Of a DNA stretch of 14,946 nt, positions 7,127 to 14,283 are shown in pieces. The notes under the pieces are model-generated. The model was not told the DNA's origin and ran no database searches. It was given only the letters and a program-made list of their open reading frames with translations. The stretch covers positions 1-14,946 of the forward strand of contig VSOA01000064.1 in the NCBI GenBank assembly GCA_009774585.1. The letters are read 5' to 3'. How positions within the stretch are numbered: the stretch's first letter is position 1; each line of letters starts with the position of its first letter. This DNA comes from Lachnospiraceae bacterium. Its GTDB lineage: Bacteria; Bacillota; Clostridia; Lachnospirales; Lachnospiraceae. A program made the position numbers and the translations under genes.

Positions 7127-8155
7127 CTACTCATATTCTGCGATATCATAAATTAACCGCTCCGAAGCTTCCCAGCCGAGACACGGGTCGGTAATGGACT
7201 TGCCGTAGATGCCTTCGCCTATTTTCTGACATCCTTCTTCAATATAACTCTCCACCATTACGCCTTTTACCATACGATGGATATCCTTGTTGAGCTTTCT
7301 GCTATGCATCACTTCTTTGACGATACGCACCTGCTGTTCGTATTGTTTATTGGAATTGTTGTGGTTGGCGTCGATGATACATGCCGGATGCACAAGGTCG
7401 TATTCCTGATACAGCGAGTATAGCATAGCGAGGTCTTCATAGTGGTAGTTGGGAAGGCTCCTGCCGTGTTTGTTGACGGAACCACGCAGTACGGCATGGG
7501 CGAGGGGATTACCACCGGTGCGCACTTCATGTCCTCTGTAGATAAAATCATGGGGATGCTGTGCAGCATAGATGGAGTTTAACATGACGGAGAGCGTACC
7601 GCTGGTGGGATTTTTCATGCCTGCTGCCACGTCGAAACCGCTGACCGTCATCCGGTGCTGTTGATCCTCTACGGAACGGGCGCCGATAGCGACATAAGAG
7701 AGGATGTCCTCCACATAGCCCCAATTGTCCGGATAGAGCATTTCATCAGCGGCAGTCAGTCTGGATTCTTCGATGGCGCGGATATGCATTTTACGCATGG
7801 CAATCAGACCGCTTGTAAATTCGGGTTTTTTCTGGGGATCCGTATGTCTTAGGATACCTTTTTATCCTTCTCCGGTGGTACGGGGTTTGTTGGTGTAGAT
7901 TCGGGGAATCAGAATCAGCTTATCCTTAACCTGCTCATTGATACGGGCAAGACGGTTTACATAATCACAAACCGCTTCCTCGTTGTCGGCAGAACAGGGA
8001 CCGATAATCAACAGGAATTTATTGCTTTTACCGGAGATGACATCACTTATCTCAGCATCGCGTTCTTTCTTGAGTCTGACAAGATGATCAGGCATTGGAA
8101 ATTGTTCACGGATATCCTCCGGTGTCGGTAATTTGGCTACATAATGAAATGACAT
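7127..8155 (-). pseudogene. DAHP synthase (AroFGH type), interrupted by an in-frame TAA
   Basis: 3-deoxy-7-phosphoheptulonate synthase condenses PEP and erythrose-4-phosphate, the first step to chorismate and the aromatic amino acids. The frame is 343 codons, a normal family length, but codon 98 (7862-7864) is TAA. The N-terminal part (97 residues) has LLIIGPCSAD (Cys54) and RIYTNKPRTTGEG. The rest, in the same frame, resumes with KGILR and carries ADEMLYP, GARSVEDQQHR, MKNPTSG, LRGSVNKHG, IIDANHNNS, MVESYIEEG and GKSITDPCLGWE. Family members read GEGYKG here, so a Tyr codon became TAA by one base; the next residue is the active-site Lys of that motif. No frameshift is needed. A shorter product could start at ATG 7798 but would lack the N-terminal motifs. 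AGGAG lies nine bases before ATG 8155. It could be a real nonsense mutation or a sequence error. The symbol is a family-level guess among aroF/G/H. Confidence 0.88.
7862..7864 (-). other. Premature ochre codon in the DAHP synthase frame
   Basis: The minus-strand reading is GGA GAA GGA TAA AAA GGT, i.e. Gly-Glu-Gly-stop-Lys-Gly. The frames of both halves agree exactly (21 codons from the codon after the stop to ATG 7798). TAT or TAC to TAA is a single transversion. No selenocysteine- or pyrrolysine-type recoding applies to TAA, and no obvious readthrough element was seen. Confidence 0.9.
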
Positions 8156-8176
8156 TTTCTCATACTCCTCTTACAT

Positions 8177-8206
8177 GTATATTCTGTGAATACCATGGGA
8201 ATATAC
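8177..8206 (-). repeat. Inverted repeat in the DAHP synthase leader
   Basis: Perfect 8-base arms GTATATTC (8177-8184) and GAATATAC (8199-8206) flank a 14-base loop, lying just upstream of the ribosome binding site of the gene starting at 8155. It could be an operator or an mRNA hairpin that limits translation. The leader of about 95 bases is too short for a T-box. Confidence 0.4.
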
Positions 8207-8255
8207 GCTTGCCCTTCGTTAAGAGTAAAGCGATTTCTCTGGCAAAAACACATAC

Positions 8256-8284
8256 ATTATAGTATATTAAGTTAAGAATCGCAA
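8256..8284 (-). promoter_or_regulatory. Promoter of the DAHP synthase gene
   Basis: On the minus strand, TTGCGA (8284-8279) and a perfect TATAAT (8261-8256) have a 17-base spacer. The start would be near 8249, giving a leader of about 95 bases. It lies in the gap after the flippase stop codon (8303), so the DAHP synthase gene need not depend on readthrough from that gene. Confidence 0.65.
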
Positions 8285-8302
8285 GTGTCGTATGTACGGA
8301 AG

Positions 8303-9667
8303 TTATACTGCTCTATGAGCCTTGTGTGAGATGTGCAGCGCCGATACCGTACACAGAAGCGTCTGCAGCATCTGGCTCGCAAGAGTGCCCCACAGATATC
8401 CTTTGATACCGTACACAGGAATGGCGATAAATACGAACAACAGACGAAGCAGCAGGCTGACCACACTGAACAGAAAAGTCTGCGCTGTTTTGCCGAGTCC
8501 GTTTAATATGCTGTTTAATGTACTCGCAATATACATGAAAGGGCAGATGAAGCTGAGCGTAAGAATAAAACTGCCGGCAAGCTCCGAGTGGAACAACATA
8601 CGTCCGGCGGTGCGTCCTAAGAGAAGGAACATTGCAGTACATCCAAAACCGAGAAACAGGCAGTAGCGTATGGAAGTCATGATGGCGCGCTTGACGGCGC
8701 TCGTGTTTCCGCTAGCGTCAGCTTCGGATACGATCGGAAGTAACAGCACGGATATGGAGTTGGTGATTGCAGAGGGAAACAGTATAAGAGGAAGACTCAT
8801 TCCTGTTAGCACACCGTAAACTCCTAGGGCGTCTGCATTGTTCAGTCCATAAGCCATAAGACGGTTGGGAATATAAATTGCCTCGATGCTCTGCAGCAGG
8901 TTGATGATCAGGCGGTTGGCGGACAGTGGTACGGCGAGTTGTAACAACTGTCCCATAATGCGGCGGTAGGGGGAAGATAAACGCTTCGTGCCGGATTGGT
9001 AATCGCGGGCCGGAAATACCTGATGTGCGCGGGAAAGAATCGCGATGACGGAGACGATCATAGAAGCGCCTTCACCGATGACCAGACCGACTACGGCGAA
9101 GCTGATTGTCGGCGTTGTGCCATGCTGTCTGCATATGTGATAAATCAGATAAACTGATCCGACGCGACAGATTTGTTCCGCTAATTGGGACACGGCGGGT
9201 ATGGCGGTTTTGCGGATGCCGTAGAAATATCCGTTGATGCAGGAATGCACGGTCGCCATAGGGATGGACAGCGCGATGATACGCAGGAGCGGAGCGGTTC
9301 GTGACTCGAGTAAGAGAGTGGCGGCAATCCAGTCTGCGCACAGATAAATATATAGGGCGGCGGCTATGGACAGTGACATTGCCAGAATGAAGCCGGTCCA
9401 TAATGTCCGAAAAGAAGTTTTGTAGTCGTGAGTGCTTGTTTCACTGGCAACGTATTTGGAGATGGCAGTCTGTATGCCGGACACAGTTAAGGCAAAAGAG
9501 AGCGCAAGCACGGGAGAGATAAGCTGATAGATTCCCATGCCTTCGGCGCCGAATACGTTGGATAAGAAGATTCGATAGAAAAAGCCGATAAAACGGCTGA
9601 GAAGTCCTGTCAGAGTAAGAATGACAGTTCCGGTCACTAACGGGTTTTTCCATTTTTGTAATTTCAT
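8303..9667 (-). CDS. SpoVB-like polysaccharide/lipid flippase (MurJ/MOP superfamily)
   Basis: A polytopic membrane protein of 454 residues with about 12-14 helices. The N-terminal stretch VTGTVILTLTGLLSRFIGFFYR followed by LSNVFGAEGMGIYQLISP is characteristic of the SpoVB branch of the polysaccharide-synthesis (MOP) exporters. Members flip lipid-linked wall or spore-cortex precursors, and Bacillus SpoVB is needed for cortex formation. The scattered Arg residues inside and between helices (e.g. SRFIGFFYR) fit a lipid-linked anionic cargo. ATG 9667 is preferred since homologs start shortly before this motif; an in-frame ATG at 9715 has no Shine-Dalgarno, though the one for 9667 is weak too. The gene is divergent from mnmA. 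Whether it serves sporulation, capsule or peptidoglycan cannot be told here. Confidence 0.85.
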   Translation of the reverse strand: MKLQKWKNPLVTGTVILTLTGLLSRFIGFFYRIFLSNVFGAEGMGIYQLISPVLALSFALTVSGIQTAISKYVASETSTHDYKTSFRTLWTGFILAMSLSIAAALYIYLCADWIAATLLLESRTAPLLRIIALSIPMATVHSCINGYFYGIRKTAIPAVSQLAEQICRVGSVYLIYHICRQHGTTPTISFAVVGLVIGEGASMIVSVIAILSRAHQVFPARDYQSGTKRLSSPYRRIMGQLLQLAVPLSANRLIINLLQSIEAIYIPNRLMAYGLNNADALGVYGVLTGMSLPLILFPSAITNSISVLLLPIVSEADASGNTSAVKRAIMTSIRYCLFLGFGCTAMFLLLGRTAGRMLFHSELAGSFILTLSFICPFMYIASTLNSILNGLGKTAQTFLFSVVSLLLRLLFVFIAIPVYGIKGYLWGTLASQMLQTLLCTVSALHISHKAHRAV

Positions 9668-9695
9668 AGGACACCATTTTATTGTTGGATATAAT
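9668..9695 (+). promoter_or_regulatory. Probable mnmA promoter in the divergent intergenic region
   Basis: TATAAT at 9690-9695 is perfect, with AGGACA (9668-9673) 16 bases upstream as a partial -35. The start would be near 9702, leaving a leader of about 33 bases. The promoter abuts the flippase start codon at 9667, so the two divergent genes share a gap of only 67 bases. I could not define the flippase promoter with confidence. Confidence 0.5.
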
Positions 9696-9734
9696 TTATG
9701 TTTATGCGTGAGCATGGAGAGGAAGAACAGAATT

Positions 9735-10829
9735 ATGAATAAGAAGAAAATAGTGGTAGGTATGTCCGGCGGAGTGGATTCGTCTGTGGCGGCTTATCTC
9801 TTGAAAGAGCAGGGATATGATGTAATCGGAGTGACCATGCAGATCTGGCAGGATGAAGAGCGAAATGTGCAGGAAGAAAACGGGGGATGCTGCGGCCTGC
9901 GCGCGGTAGAGGACGCACAGCGTGTGGCGCAGGCACTTGATATTCCCTACTATGTCATGAATTTCAAGGAAGAGTTCAAATGTAAGGTCATGGATTATTT
10001 TGTGGAAGAATATCTGGCGGGCAGAACGCCGAATCCCTGTATTGCATGCAACCGCTATGTGAAGTGGGAGTCCATGCTTAAGAGGAGTTTGGAAATCGGC
10101 GCGGATTATATTGCTACGGGACACTACGCAAGAATTGCCAGAATGTCAAACGGCAGATATGCCGTCAGAAATTCCGTCACCGCAAAGAAAGATCAGACAT
10201 ATGCGCTGTATAGTCTGACACAGGAACAACTTGCGCACACGATGATGCCGATTGGAGAATATACGAAGGAAGAAATAAGGGAAATTGCGTGCAAAGCAGA
10301 ACTTCCAGTGGCGCATAAGCCGGACAGTCAGGAAATCTGTTTTATACCGGACAATGATTATGCGTCTTTTATTGACAAAACGGCAGGTGAAAGAGTTCCG
10401 GAAGAAGGTAATTTCGTGACGAAGGATGGTAGGATACTGGGGAGGCATCTCGGTATCACACATTATACGGTAGGGCAGCGCAAGGGACTGAATCTTGCCA
10501 TGGGACGTCCGGTGTTTGTGACACAACTAAGACCGGAGACGAATGAGGTCGTAATCGGCGAGGCGGAAGAAGTGTTCGGTGATACGCTGTACTGCAATCA
10601 AGTCAATTACATGGGAATGGAAAGCTTAACGCAGCCGAGGGAAGTTCTGGCGAAAATACGCTACGCCCATGCGGGGGAGCTGTGTATGGTAGAAAGGGTT
10701 GCAGACGACGTGATTAAATGCACATTCCACAAGCCGGTGCGTGCTATTACGCCGGGACAGGCAGTGGTCTTCTATGACGACGGCTATGTACTGGGAGGCG
10801 GGAACATTATAGGCACGAAGATGCCCTAA
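9735..10829 (+). CDS. tRNA-specific 2-thiouridylase MnmA
   Basis: A cytoplasmic enzyme that activates U34 of tRNA-Lys, -Glu and -Gln with ATP and inserts sulfur delivered by a cysteine desulfurase, aiding wobble decoding. The product is 364 residues, standard for the family. It shows the PP-loop GMSGGVDSS (9-17), GCCGLRAVEDA (51-61), NPCIACN with catalytic Cys105, ATGHYAR (127-133), SQEICFI with the second catalytic Cys202, and the HYTVGQRKGL motif that precedes the C-terminal beta-barrel domains. ATG 9735 fits the family start (MNKKKIVVGMSGG) and has AGGAAG nine bases upstream; in-frame ATGs at 9621 and 9714 would add unconserved residues. The sulfur donor desulfurase gene is not in the window. 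Confidence 0.97.
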   Translation: MNKKKIVVGMSGGVDSSVAAYLLKEQGYDVIGVTMQIWQDEERNVQEENGGCCGLRAVEDAQRVAQALDIPYYVMNFKEEFKCKVMDYFVEEYLAGRTPNPCIACNRYVKWESMLKRSLEIGADYIATGHYARIARMSNGRYAVRNSVTAKKDQTYALYSLTQEQLAHTMMPIGEYTKEEIREIACKAELPVAHKPDSQEICFIPDNDYASFIDKTAGERVPEEGNFVTKDGRILGRHLGITHYTVGQRKGLNLAMGRPVFVTQLRPETNEVVIGEAEEVFGDTLYCNQVNYMGMESLTQPREVLAKIRYAHAGELCMVERVADDVIKCTFHKPVRAITPGQAVVFYDDGYVLGGGNIIGTKMP

Positions 10830-10862
10830 AGAAAATCTTAAGAAAATCTACCGCTTTCCTTC

Positions 10863-10892
10863 ACGACATTTTCACAACCTTTGTGATAGGAT
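10863..10892 (+). promoter_or_regulatory. Possible promoter with a dyad for the 129-aa protein gene
   Basis: ACGACA (10863-10868) and TAGGAT (10887-10892) with an 18-base spacer are a moderate promoter match. Between them lies an inverted repeat, TCACAA-CCT-TTGTGA (10872-10886), a candidate operator. A second imperfect stem, CTCTTT (10927-10932) with AAAGAG (10944-10949), could cover the ribosome binding site. No terminator is visible after mnmA (stop 10829), so readthrough from mnmA is also possible. Confidence 0.35.
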
Positions 10893-10957
10893 AGGTACTT
10901 GTAAGCATAAGCTTGCTGAGGAGAGACTCTTTGGTCAGTAGTGAAAGAGAGGTTGTT

Positions 10958-11347
10958 ATGGTAGAATCTAAATTGTCGAGAGTAAAAGTGAATAATGAAA
11001 TCGCACTGTGTGAAGTATATGATAACGCAACGAAGGAAAGAATCAAGAAAGTTTTTTTCCGGGAAGGAATTTCTTTCTTTATCAAATTTAAGAGAAAGCT
11101 TGGAATGAACGGATTCGCGGCGATGAATCTGGCGGACGGGGATGCCGATGACAGATCGGAAGTATTGCCCGAGCGCAAAGAAGGAATCTATATCATCTGC
11201 GTGAACAAGAGTCAGGAGCAGCTTGCAAGGAACAGCATTAAGAGAGTCGTGCCTGATTATCGTGACAGAATAGGATTCTACGATGAACAGGAGAAGAAAA
11301 AGGGTGAACAATCCCCTTTTTGGAATCTGATAGCCCAGATTGAATAA
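10958..11347 (+). CDS. Conserved-looking protein of unknown function (129 aa)
   Basis: I do not recognise this protein. It is 129 residues, soluble and strongly charged, with no signal peptide or membrane helix. The N-terminal half (about 1-50) is basic with alternating hydrophobic stretches (VNNEIALCEVYD, KKVFFREGISFFIKFKRK). The middle (about 50-72) is acidic and Asp-rich, followed by a beta-like segment KEGIYIICVN, a helix-like QEQLARNSIKRV, and a Lys/Glu-rich tail ending FWNLIAQIE. ATG 10958 has AGAGAGG five bases before it; the frame is open back to ATG 10913, which lacks such a site. Good start signals and a dedicated terminator at 11386-11427 argue it is a real gene. It is flanked by mnmA and the DUF3737 operon, neither of which suggests a role. 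Confidence 0.75.
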   Translation: MVESKLSRVKVNNEIALCEVYDNATKERIKKVFFREGISFFIKFKRKLGMNGFAAMNLADGDADDRSEVLPERKEGIYIICVNKSQEQLARNSIKRVVPDYRDRIGFYDEQEKKKGEQSPFWNLIAQIE

Positions 11348-11385
11348 ATTACATATTACCGTGTTACCGCGGCGGAAAGCACAAG

Positions 11386-11427
11386 AACTCCCGTATTTTG
11401 CATGTTGCATGGATGCGGGAGTTTTTT
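11386..11427 (+). terminator. Strong intrinsic terminator after the 129-aa protein gene
   Basis: Arms 11386-11396 and 11413-11423 form an 11-bp stem with one T-G pair (AACTCCCG against CGGGAGTT at its base), then six T in a row. The loop contains a small TGCA-TGT-TGCA stem. It isolates the following DUF3737 operon from upstream transcription. Confidence 0.9.
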
Positions 11428-11507
11428 ACGTTACAGGAAAATGCGACAGAGCAAGTGATTTGAGGTGATATGCCTTACGGGAATGATAAAATATTCGGTA
11501 TAAGTAT

Positions 11508-11536
11508 TTGCAATAGAAATATGACTGCGATATAGT
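11508..11536 (+). promoter_or_regulatory. Promoter of the DUF3737/reductase operon
   Basis: TTGCAA (11508-11513) and TATAGT (11531-11536) are 17 bases apart, giving a start near 11543 and a leader of about 53 bases. The intergenic region after the terminator is AT-rich and holds no other gene that I can support. No clear operator was seen, although an AraC-family regulator is encoded at the far end of the cluster. Confidence 0.6.
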
Positions 11537-11595
11537 GTATGATAAAGAAGTAATATAGCAAATGAAAGAACAAATTTGACAGAGGCGGGAAAAGT

Positions 11596-12450
11596 ATGAC
11601 GGCAGTAACAAAGATTAGTAACCAAAATTTTGATATGGAACGTGCGCTGTATGCAAGCCGCGGGCTGATGTTGGAAAACTGTGATTTTGACGGTCCGGCT
11701 GACGGTGAGAGTGCGCTGAAAGAAAGCAGTGATATTCAGGTGTGCGGATGCTTCTTTAATCTGCGGTATCCGTTCTGGCATGACCGGAAGCTTGAGATCA
11801 TTGATTCACAGATAACTGAGCTATGCAGGGCGGCACTGTGGTATTCTTCGGACATCAAGATCATAAATACGAAAATGCATGGAATCAAAGCATTGCGGGA
11901 ATGCAGTCATGTAGAGATGAGCGGATGCGATGTCATCTCTCCGGAGTTTGGCTGGTCTGTGCAGGATGTCAGAATGAAAGAATGCACTGTGGAAAGCGAA
12001 TATTTCATGATGCGTTCCGGAGGGTTATACTTTGACAATGTGCAGATGAAGGGCAAATATTCTTTCCAGTATATCGAGAATGCAGTATTTGAGAACTGTA
12101 CGTTTGACACGAAAGACGCCTTCTGGCATGCTAAGAATGTTGTGGTCCGGAATTGTACCGTCAAGGGAGAATATCTTGCATGGTATTGTGAGAATGTGAC
12201 TTTTGAGCACTGCAAGATTATCGGTACACAGCCGTTGTGTTATTGCAAGGGATTGAAACTGGTTGAATGCGAAATGATTGACACAGACTTGTGTTTTGAG
12301 AAATCCGAGGTAGAGGCTGTTGTCACGACACCTGTAATGAGCATTAAAAATCCGGCGGCAGGGCGCATTCAGGTTCCGGCAGTCGGTGAAATTATTCGTG
12401 ATGACGACAATTCCCATGGGGAGATTGTTGTCGGTGAAGAACATAAATAG
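11596..12450 (+). CDS. DUF3737 family protein (predicted beta-helix)
   Basis: A soluble protein of 284 residues built almost entirely of degenerate 18-22 residue repeats, each with an aromatic/Ala-rich turn followed by two or three short strands and usually a Cys, e.g. FWHAKNVVVRNCTV, YCENVTFEHCKI, YCKGLKLVECEM. I count about twelve coils between residues 15 and 240, as expected for a right-handed beta-helix; the C-terminal 40 residues are non-repetitive. The pattern matches the DUF3737 family as I know it. No enzymatic role is established, and pectate-lyase-like catalytic Asp clusters are not evident. GGCGGG seven bases before ATG 11596 is the ribosome binding site. It lies 16 bases ahead of the aldo/keto reductase gene in the same transcription unit. 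Confidence 0.85.
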   Translation: MTAVTKISNQNFDMERALYASRGLMLENCDFDGPADGESALKESSDIQVCGCFFNLRYPFWHDRKLEIIDSQITELCRAALWYSSDIKIINTKMHGIKALRECSHVEMSGCDVISPEFGWSVQDVRMKECTVESEYFMMRSGGLYFDNVQMKGKYSFQYIENAVFENCTFDTKDAFWHAKNVVVRNCTVKGEYLAWYCENVTFEHCKIIGTQPLCYCKGLKLVECEMIDTDLCFEKSEVEAVVTTPVMSIKNPAAGRIQVPAVGEIIRDDDNSHGEIVVGEEHK

Positions 12451-12466
12451 AAAAGGAGGAGAAGCA

Positions 12467-13600
12467 ATGATTTACAAGAATTTTCAGGACATACGATTAT
12501 CCGCGCTCGGCATGGGAGCAATGCGCCTGCCGACAGGAGAAAACGGCGCGGATATCAATGAGGCGGCAACTGCGGAAATGATTGATTATGCGATGGAGAA
12601 CGGCGTGAACTATTATGATACGGCGTGGGGTTATCATGACGGCAATTCAGAGACGGTTATGGGGCGCGTGCTTGCCGGATATCCCAGAAATAGCTTCTAT
12701 CTGGCGACAAAATTTCCGGGGTATGATCTTTCCAATATGGACAAAGTGGAAGAGATTTTCGAAAAGCAGCTTGAAAAATGCGGTGTGAAATATTTTGATT
12801 TCTATCTGTTCCACAATGTCTGCGAGATGAATATCGACGCTTATCTTGATCCGAAGTATGGGATTTATGACTATCTTGTAAAACAGAAAGCAAACGGAAG
12901 AATCCGGCATCTCGGATTTTCGGCCCACGGCAGCTATGAGGTGATGGAACGTTTCCTTACGGCATACGGTGAGAAGATGGAATTTTGCCAGATTCAGCTT
13001 AACTGGCTGGACTGGTCGTTCCAAGATGCGAAGTCTAAAGTAGAACTGTTAAAAGAACATCAGATTCCAATCTGGGTGATGGAACCTCTGCGCGGAGGTA
13101 AGTTAGCGTCGCTTGCACCGGAATATGAAGAAAAGCTGAATATGCTTCGTCCCGGCGAGGATGTTCCGGCTTGGGCATTTCGGTTTCTACAGAGTATTGA
13201 CGGTGTGACGATGGTTCTATCCGGTATGTCCAATATGGAACAGCTTAAGAAGAATATCGCTACGTTTGAGACTGAGAAGAAACTGAGCAAAGAAGAGATG
13301 GACGCACTGCTTGGTGTCGCGGAAATGATACTGAAAGAGAAGAGGCTGCCATGTACGGCGTGCCGCTATTGCACAAGCCACTGCCCGAAAGGTCTGGACA
13401 TCCCGGCTTTACTTGAATTGTATAACGAACATAATTTTACGGGAGGCGGTTTTCTTGCGCCAATGGCGCTGATGGCAGTGCCGCAGGAGAAACAGCCGTC
13501 GGCATGTGTCGGCTGTAAAAGCTGTGAGGCGGTATGTCCGCAGCAGATTAAGATTTCGGAAGCGATGGCAGATTTTACGTCTAAATTACAGCCGGTGTAG
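12467..13600 (+). CDS. Aldo/keto reductase with C-terminal 4Fe-4S ferredoxin domain
   Basis: A cytoplasmic oxidoreductase of 377 residues. The TIM-barrel aldo/keto reductase domain (about 1-285) has the full catalytic tetrad: Asp51 and Tyr56 in YYDTAWGYH, Lys82 in ATKFPG, His116 in LFHNV. The tail adds two 4Fe-4S motifs: CxxCxxCxxxCP at Cys296/299/302/306 and another at Cys347/350/353/357. Such ferredoxin-tailed reductases are common in Clostridia and may move electrons between ferredoxin or flavin and a carbonyl substrate; the substrate is unknown. ATG 12467 has a near-perfect AAAAGGAGGA ending six bases upstream, so the longer frame from 12386, which overlaps the DUF3737 gene, is rejected. 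The next gene follows after 45 bases, also with a strong ribosome binding site. Confidence 0.93.
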   Translation: MIYKNFQDIRLSALGMGAMRLPTGENGADINEAATAEMIDYAMENGVNYYDTAWGYHDGNSETVMGRVLAGYPRNSFYLATKFPGYDLSNMDKVEEIFEKQLEKCGVKYFDFYLFHNVCEMNIDAYLDPKYGIYDYLVKQKANGRIRHLGFSAHGSYEVMERFLTAYGEKMEFCQIQLNWLDWSFQDAKSKVELLKEHQIPIWVMEPLRGGKLASLAPEYEEKLNMLRPGEDVPAWAFRFLQSIDGVTMVLSGMSNMEQLKKNIATFETEKKLSKEEMDALLGVAEMILKEKRLPCTACRYCTSHCPKGLDIPALLELYNEHNFTGGGFLAPMALMAVPQEKQPSACVGCKSCEAVCPQQIKISEAMADFTSKLQPV

Positions 13601-13645
13601 AATAAAGCCGGAGTATGGCAGGTATAGAAGAGGAGGAAGGGTGAT

Positions 13646-14263
13646 ATGAAAGTATTAATGATTAACGGAAGTCCGAAAGTAAACGGCAATACATATACAG
13701 CGCTTCACGAGATGGAGCAGGTTTTCGCGGGAGAGGGAGTCGAGACGGAAATTCTTCATGTGGGGAACCAAGATATAAGAGGCTGTATTGCCTGTGGTAC
13801 ATGTGCCGAGAAAGGCAGATGCGTGTTTAATGATATTGTAAATGAGACGGCGGCAAAATTTGAAGCGTGTGACGGTCTGGTAATCGGCAGTCCGGTTTAC
13901 TATGCGTCTGCGAACGCCACGCTGGTTGCATTTCTGACGAGACTTTTCTACAGTACTCATTTCGATAAAACGATGAAAGTTGGTGCAAGCGTGGTAGCGG
14001 CGCGAAGAGGCGGTCTGTCTGCGACATTTGATGAACTGAATAAGTTTTTTACCATTTGTGGTATGCCGGTGGCGTCGGGACAGTACTGGAACAGCGTACA
14101 CGGCAGAACGCCCGGCGACGCAGAGCAGGATAAGGAAGGACTGCAGAGTATGCGCACGCTTGCGAGAAATATGACGTTTTTGATGAAGAGCATTGAACTC
14201 GGCAGGAAGGAGTACGGGCTTCCCGAGAAGGAACCTGTTGAGCGGACGAACTTTGTGCGGTAA
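13646..14263 (+). CDS. Flavodoxin-fold NAD(P)H-dependent FMN oxidoreductase
   Basis: A cytoplasmic flavoprotein of 205 residues. The FMN phosphate loop is NGSPKVNGNTYTAL (7-20). A Cys-containing segment, GCIACGTCAEKGRCVFNDI (about 46-64), is typical of iron-sulfur flavoprotein-like reductases. GSPVYYASANATLVAFLTR (about 80-98) is the second flavin-contact loop. The spacing of its Cys residues (47, 50, 53, 59) resembles a 4Fe-4S-binding arrangement, though many family members use these Cys differently. GAGGAGGAAGG lies just before ATG 13646. It ends the cluster with the DUF3737 protein and ferredoxin-tailed reductase and could pass electrons between flavin and that reductase; this is inferred from adjacency. 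Confidence 0.9.
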   Translation: MKVLMINGSPKVNGNTYTALHEMEQVFAGEGVETEILHVGNQDIRGCIACGTCAEKGRCVFNDIVNETAAKFEACDGLVIGSPVYYASANATLVAFLTRLFYSTHFDKTMKVGASVVAARRGGLSATFDELNKFFTICGMPVASGQYWNSVHGRTPGDAEQDKEGLQSMRTLARNMTFLMKSIELGRKEYGLPEKEPVERTNFVR

Positions 14264-14283
14264 ATTGCGAGAGCGTAACTGAT

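Noticed and set aside
7127..8155. Frameshift or two separate genes in the DAHP synthase region
   Set aside because: The codon after TAA continues in the same frame into the second half, the distance to ATG 7798 is exactly 21 codons, and family motifs run on without overlap. One nonsense codon explains everything.
9668..9715. Extended start of the flippase at 9715
   Set aside because: It has no Shine-Dalgarno, and the 16 added residues are polar and unlike the family start. ATG 9667 places the first helix normally.
9621..9734. N-terminal extension of MnmA from earlier in-frame ATGs
   Set aside because: The family begins just before the PP-loop as at 9735, and the earlier start would overlap the divergent flippase gene.
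10830..10850. Tandem AGAAAATCT repeat after mnmA as a regulator box
   Set aside because: Two copies of a short A-rich word in an AT-rich gap are weak evidence, and I know no matching regulator motif.
12025..12444. 139-codon frame antisense to the DUF3737 gene
   Set aside because: The repeat structure and ribosome binding site are on the plus strand. The antisense product has no family features.
14264..14283. Terminator between the flavoprotein and AraC genes
   Set aside because: The only dyad-like bases (TTGCGAGAGCGTAA) are too short and imperfect, and there is no T-run on either strand.
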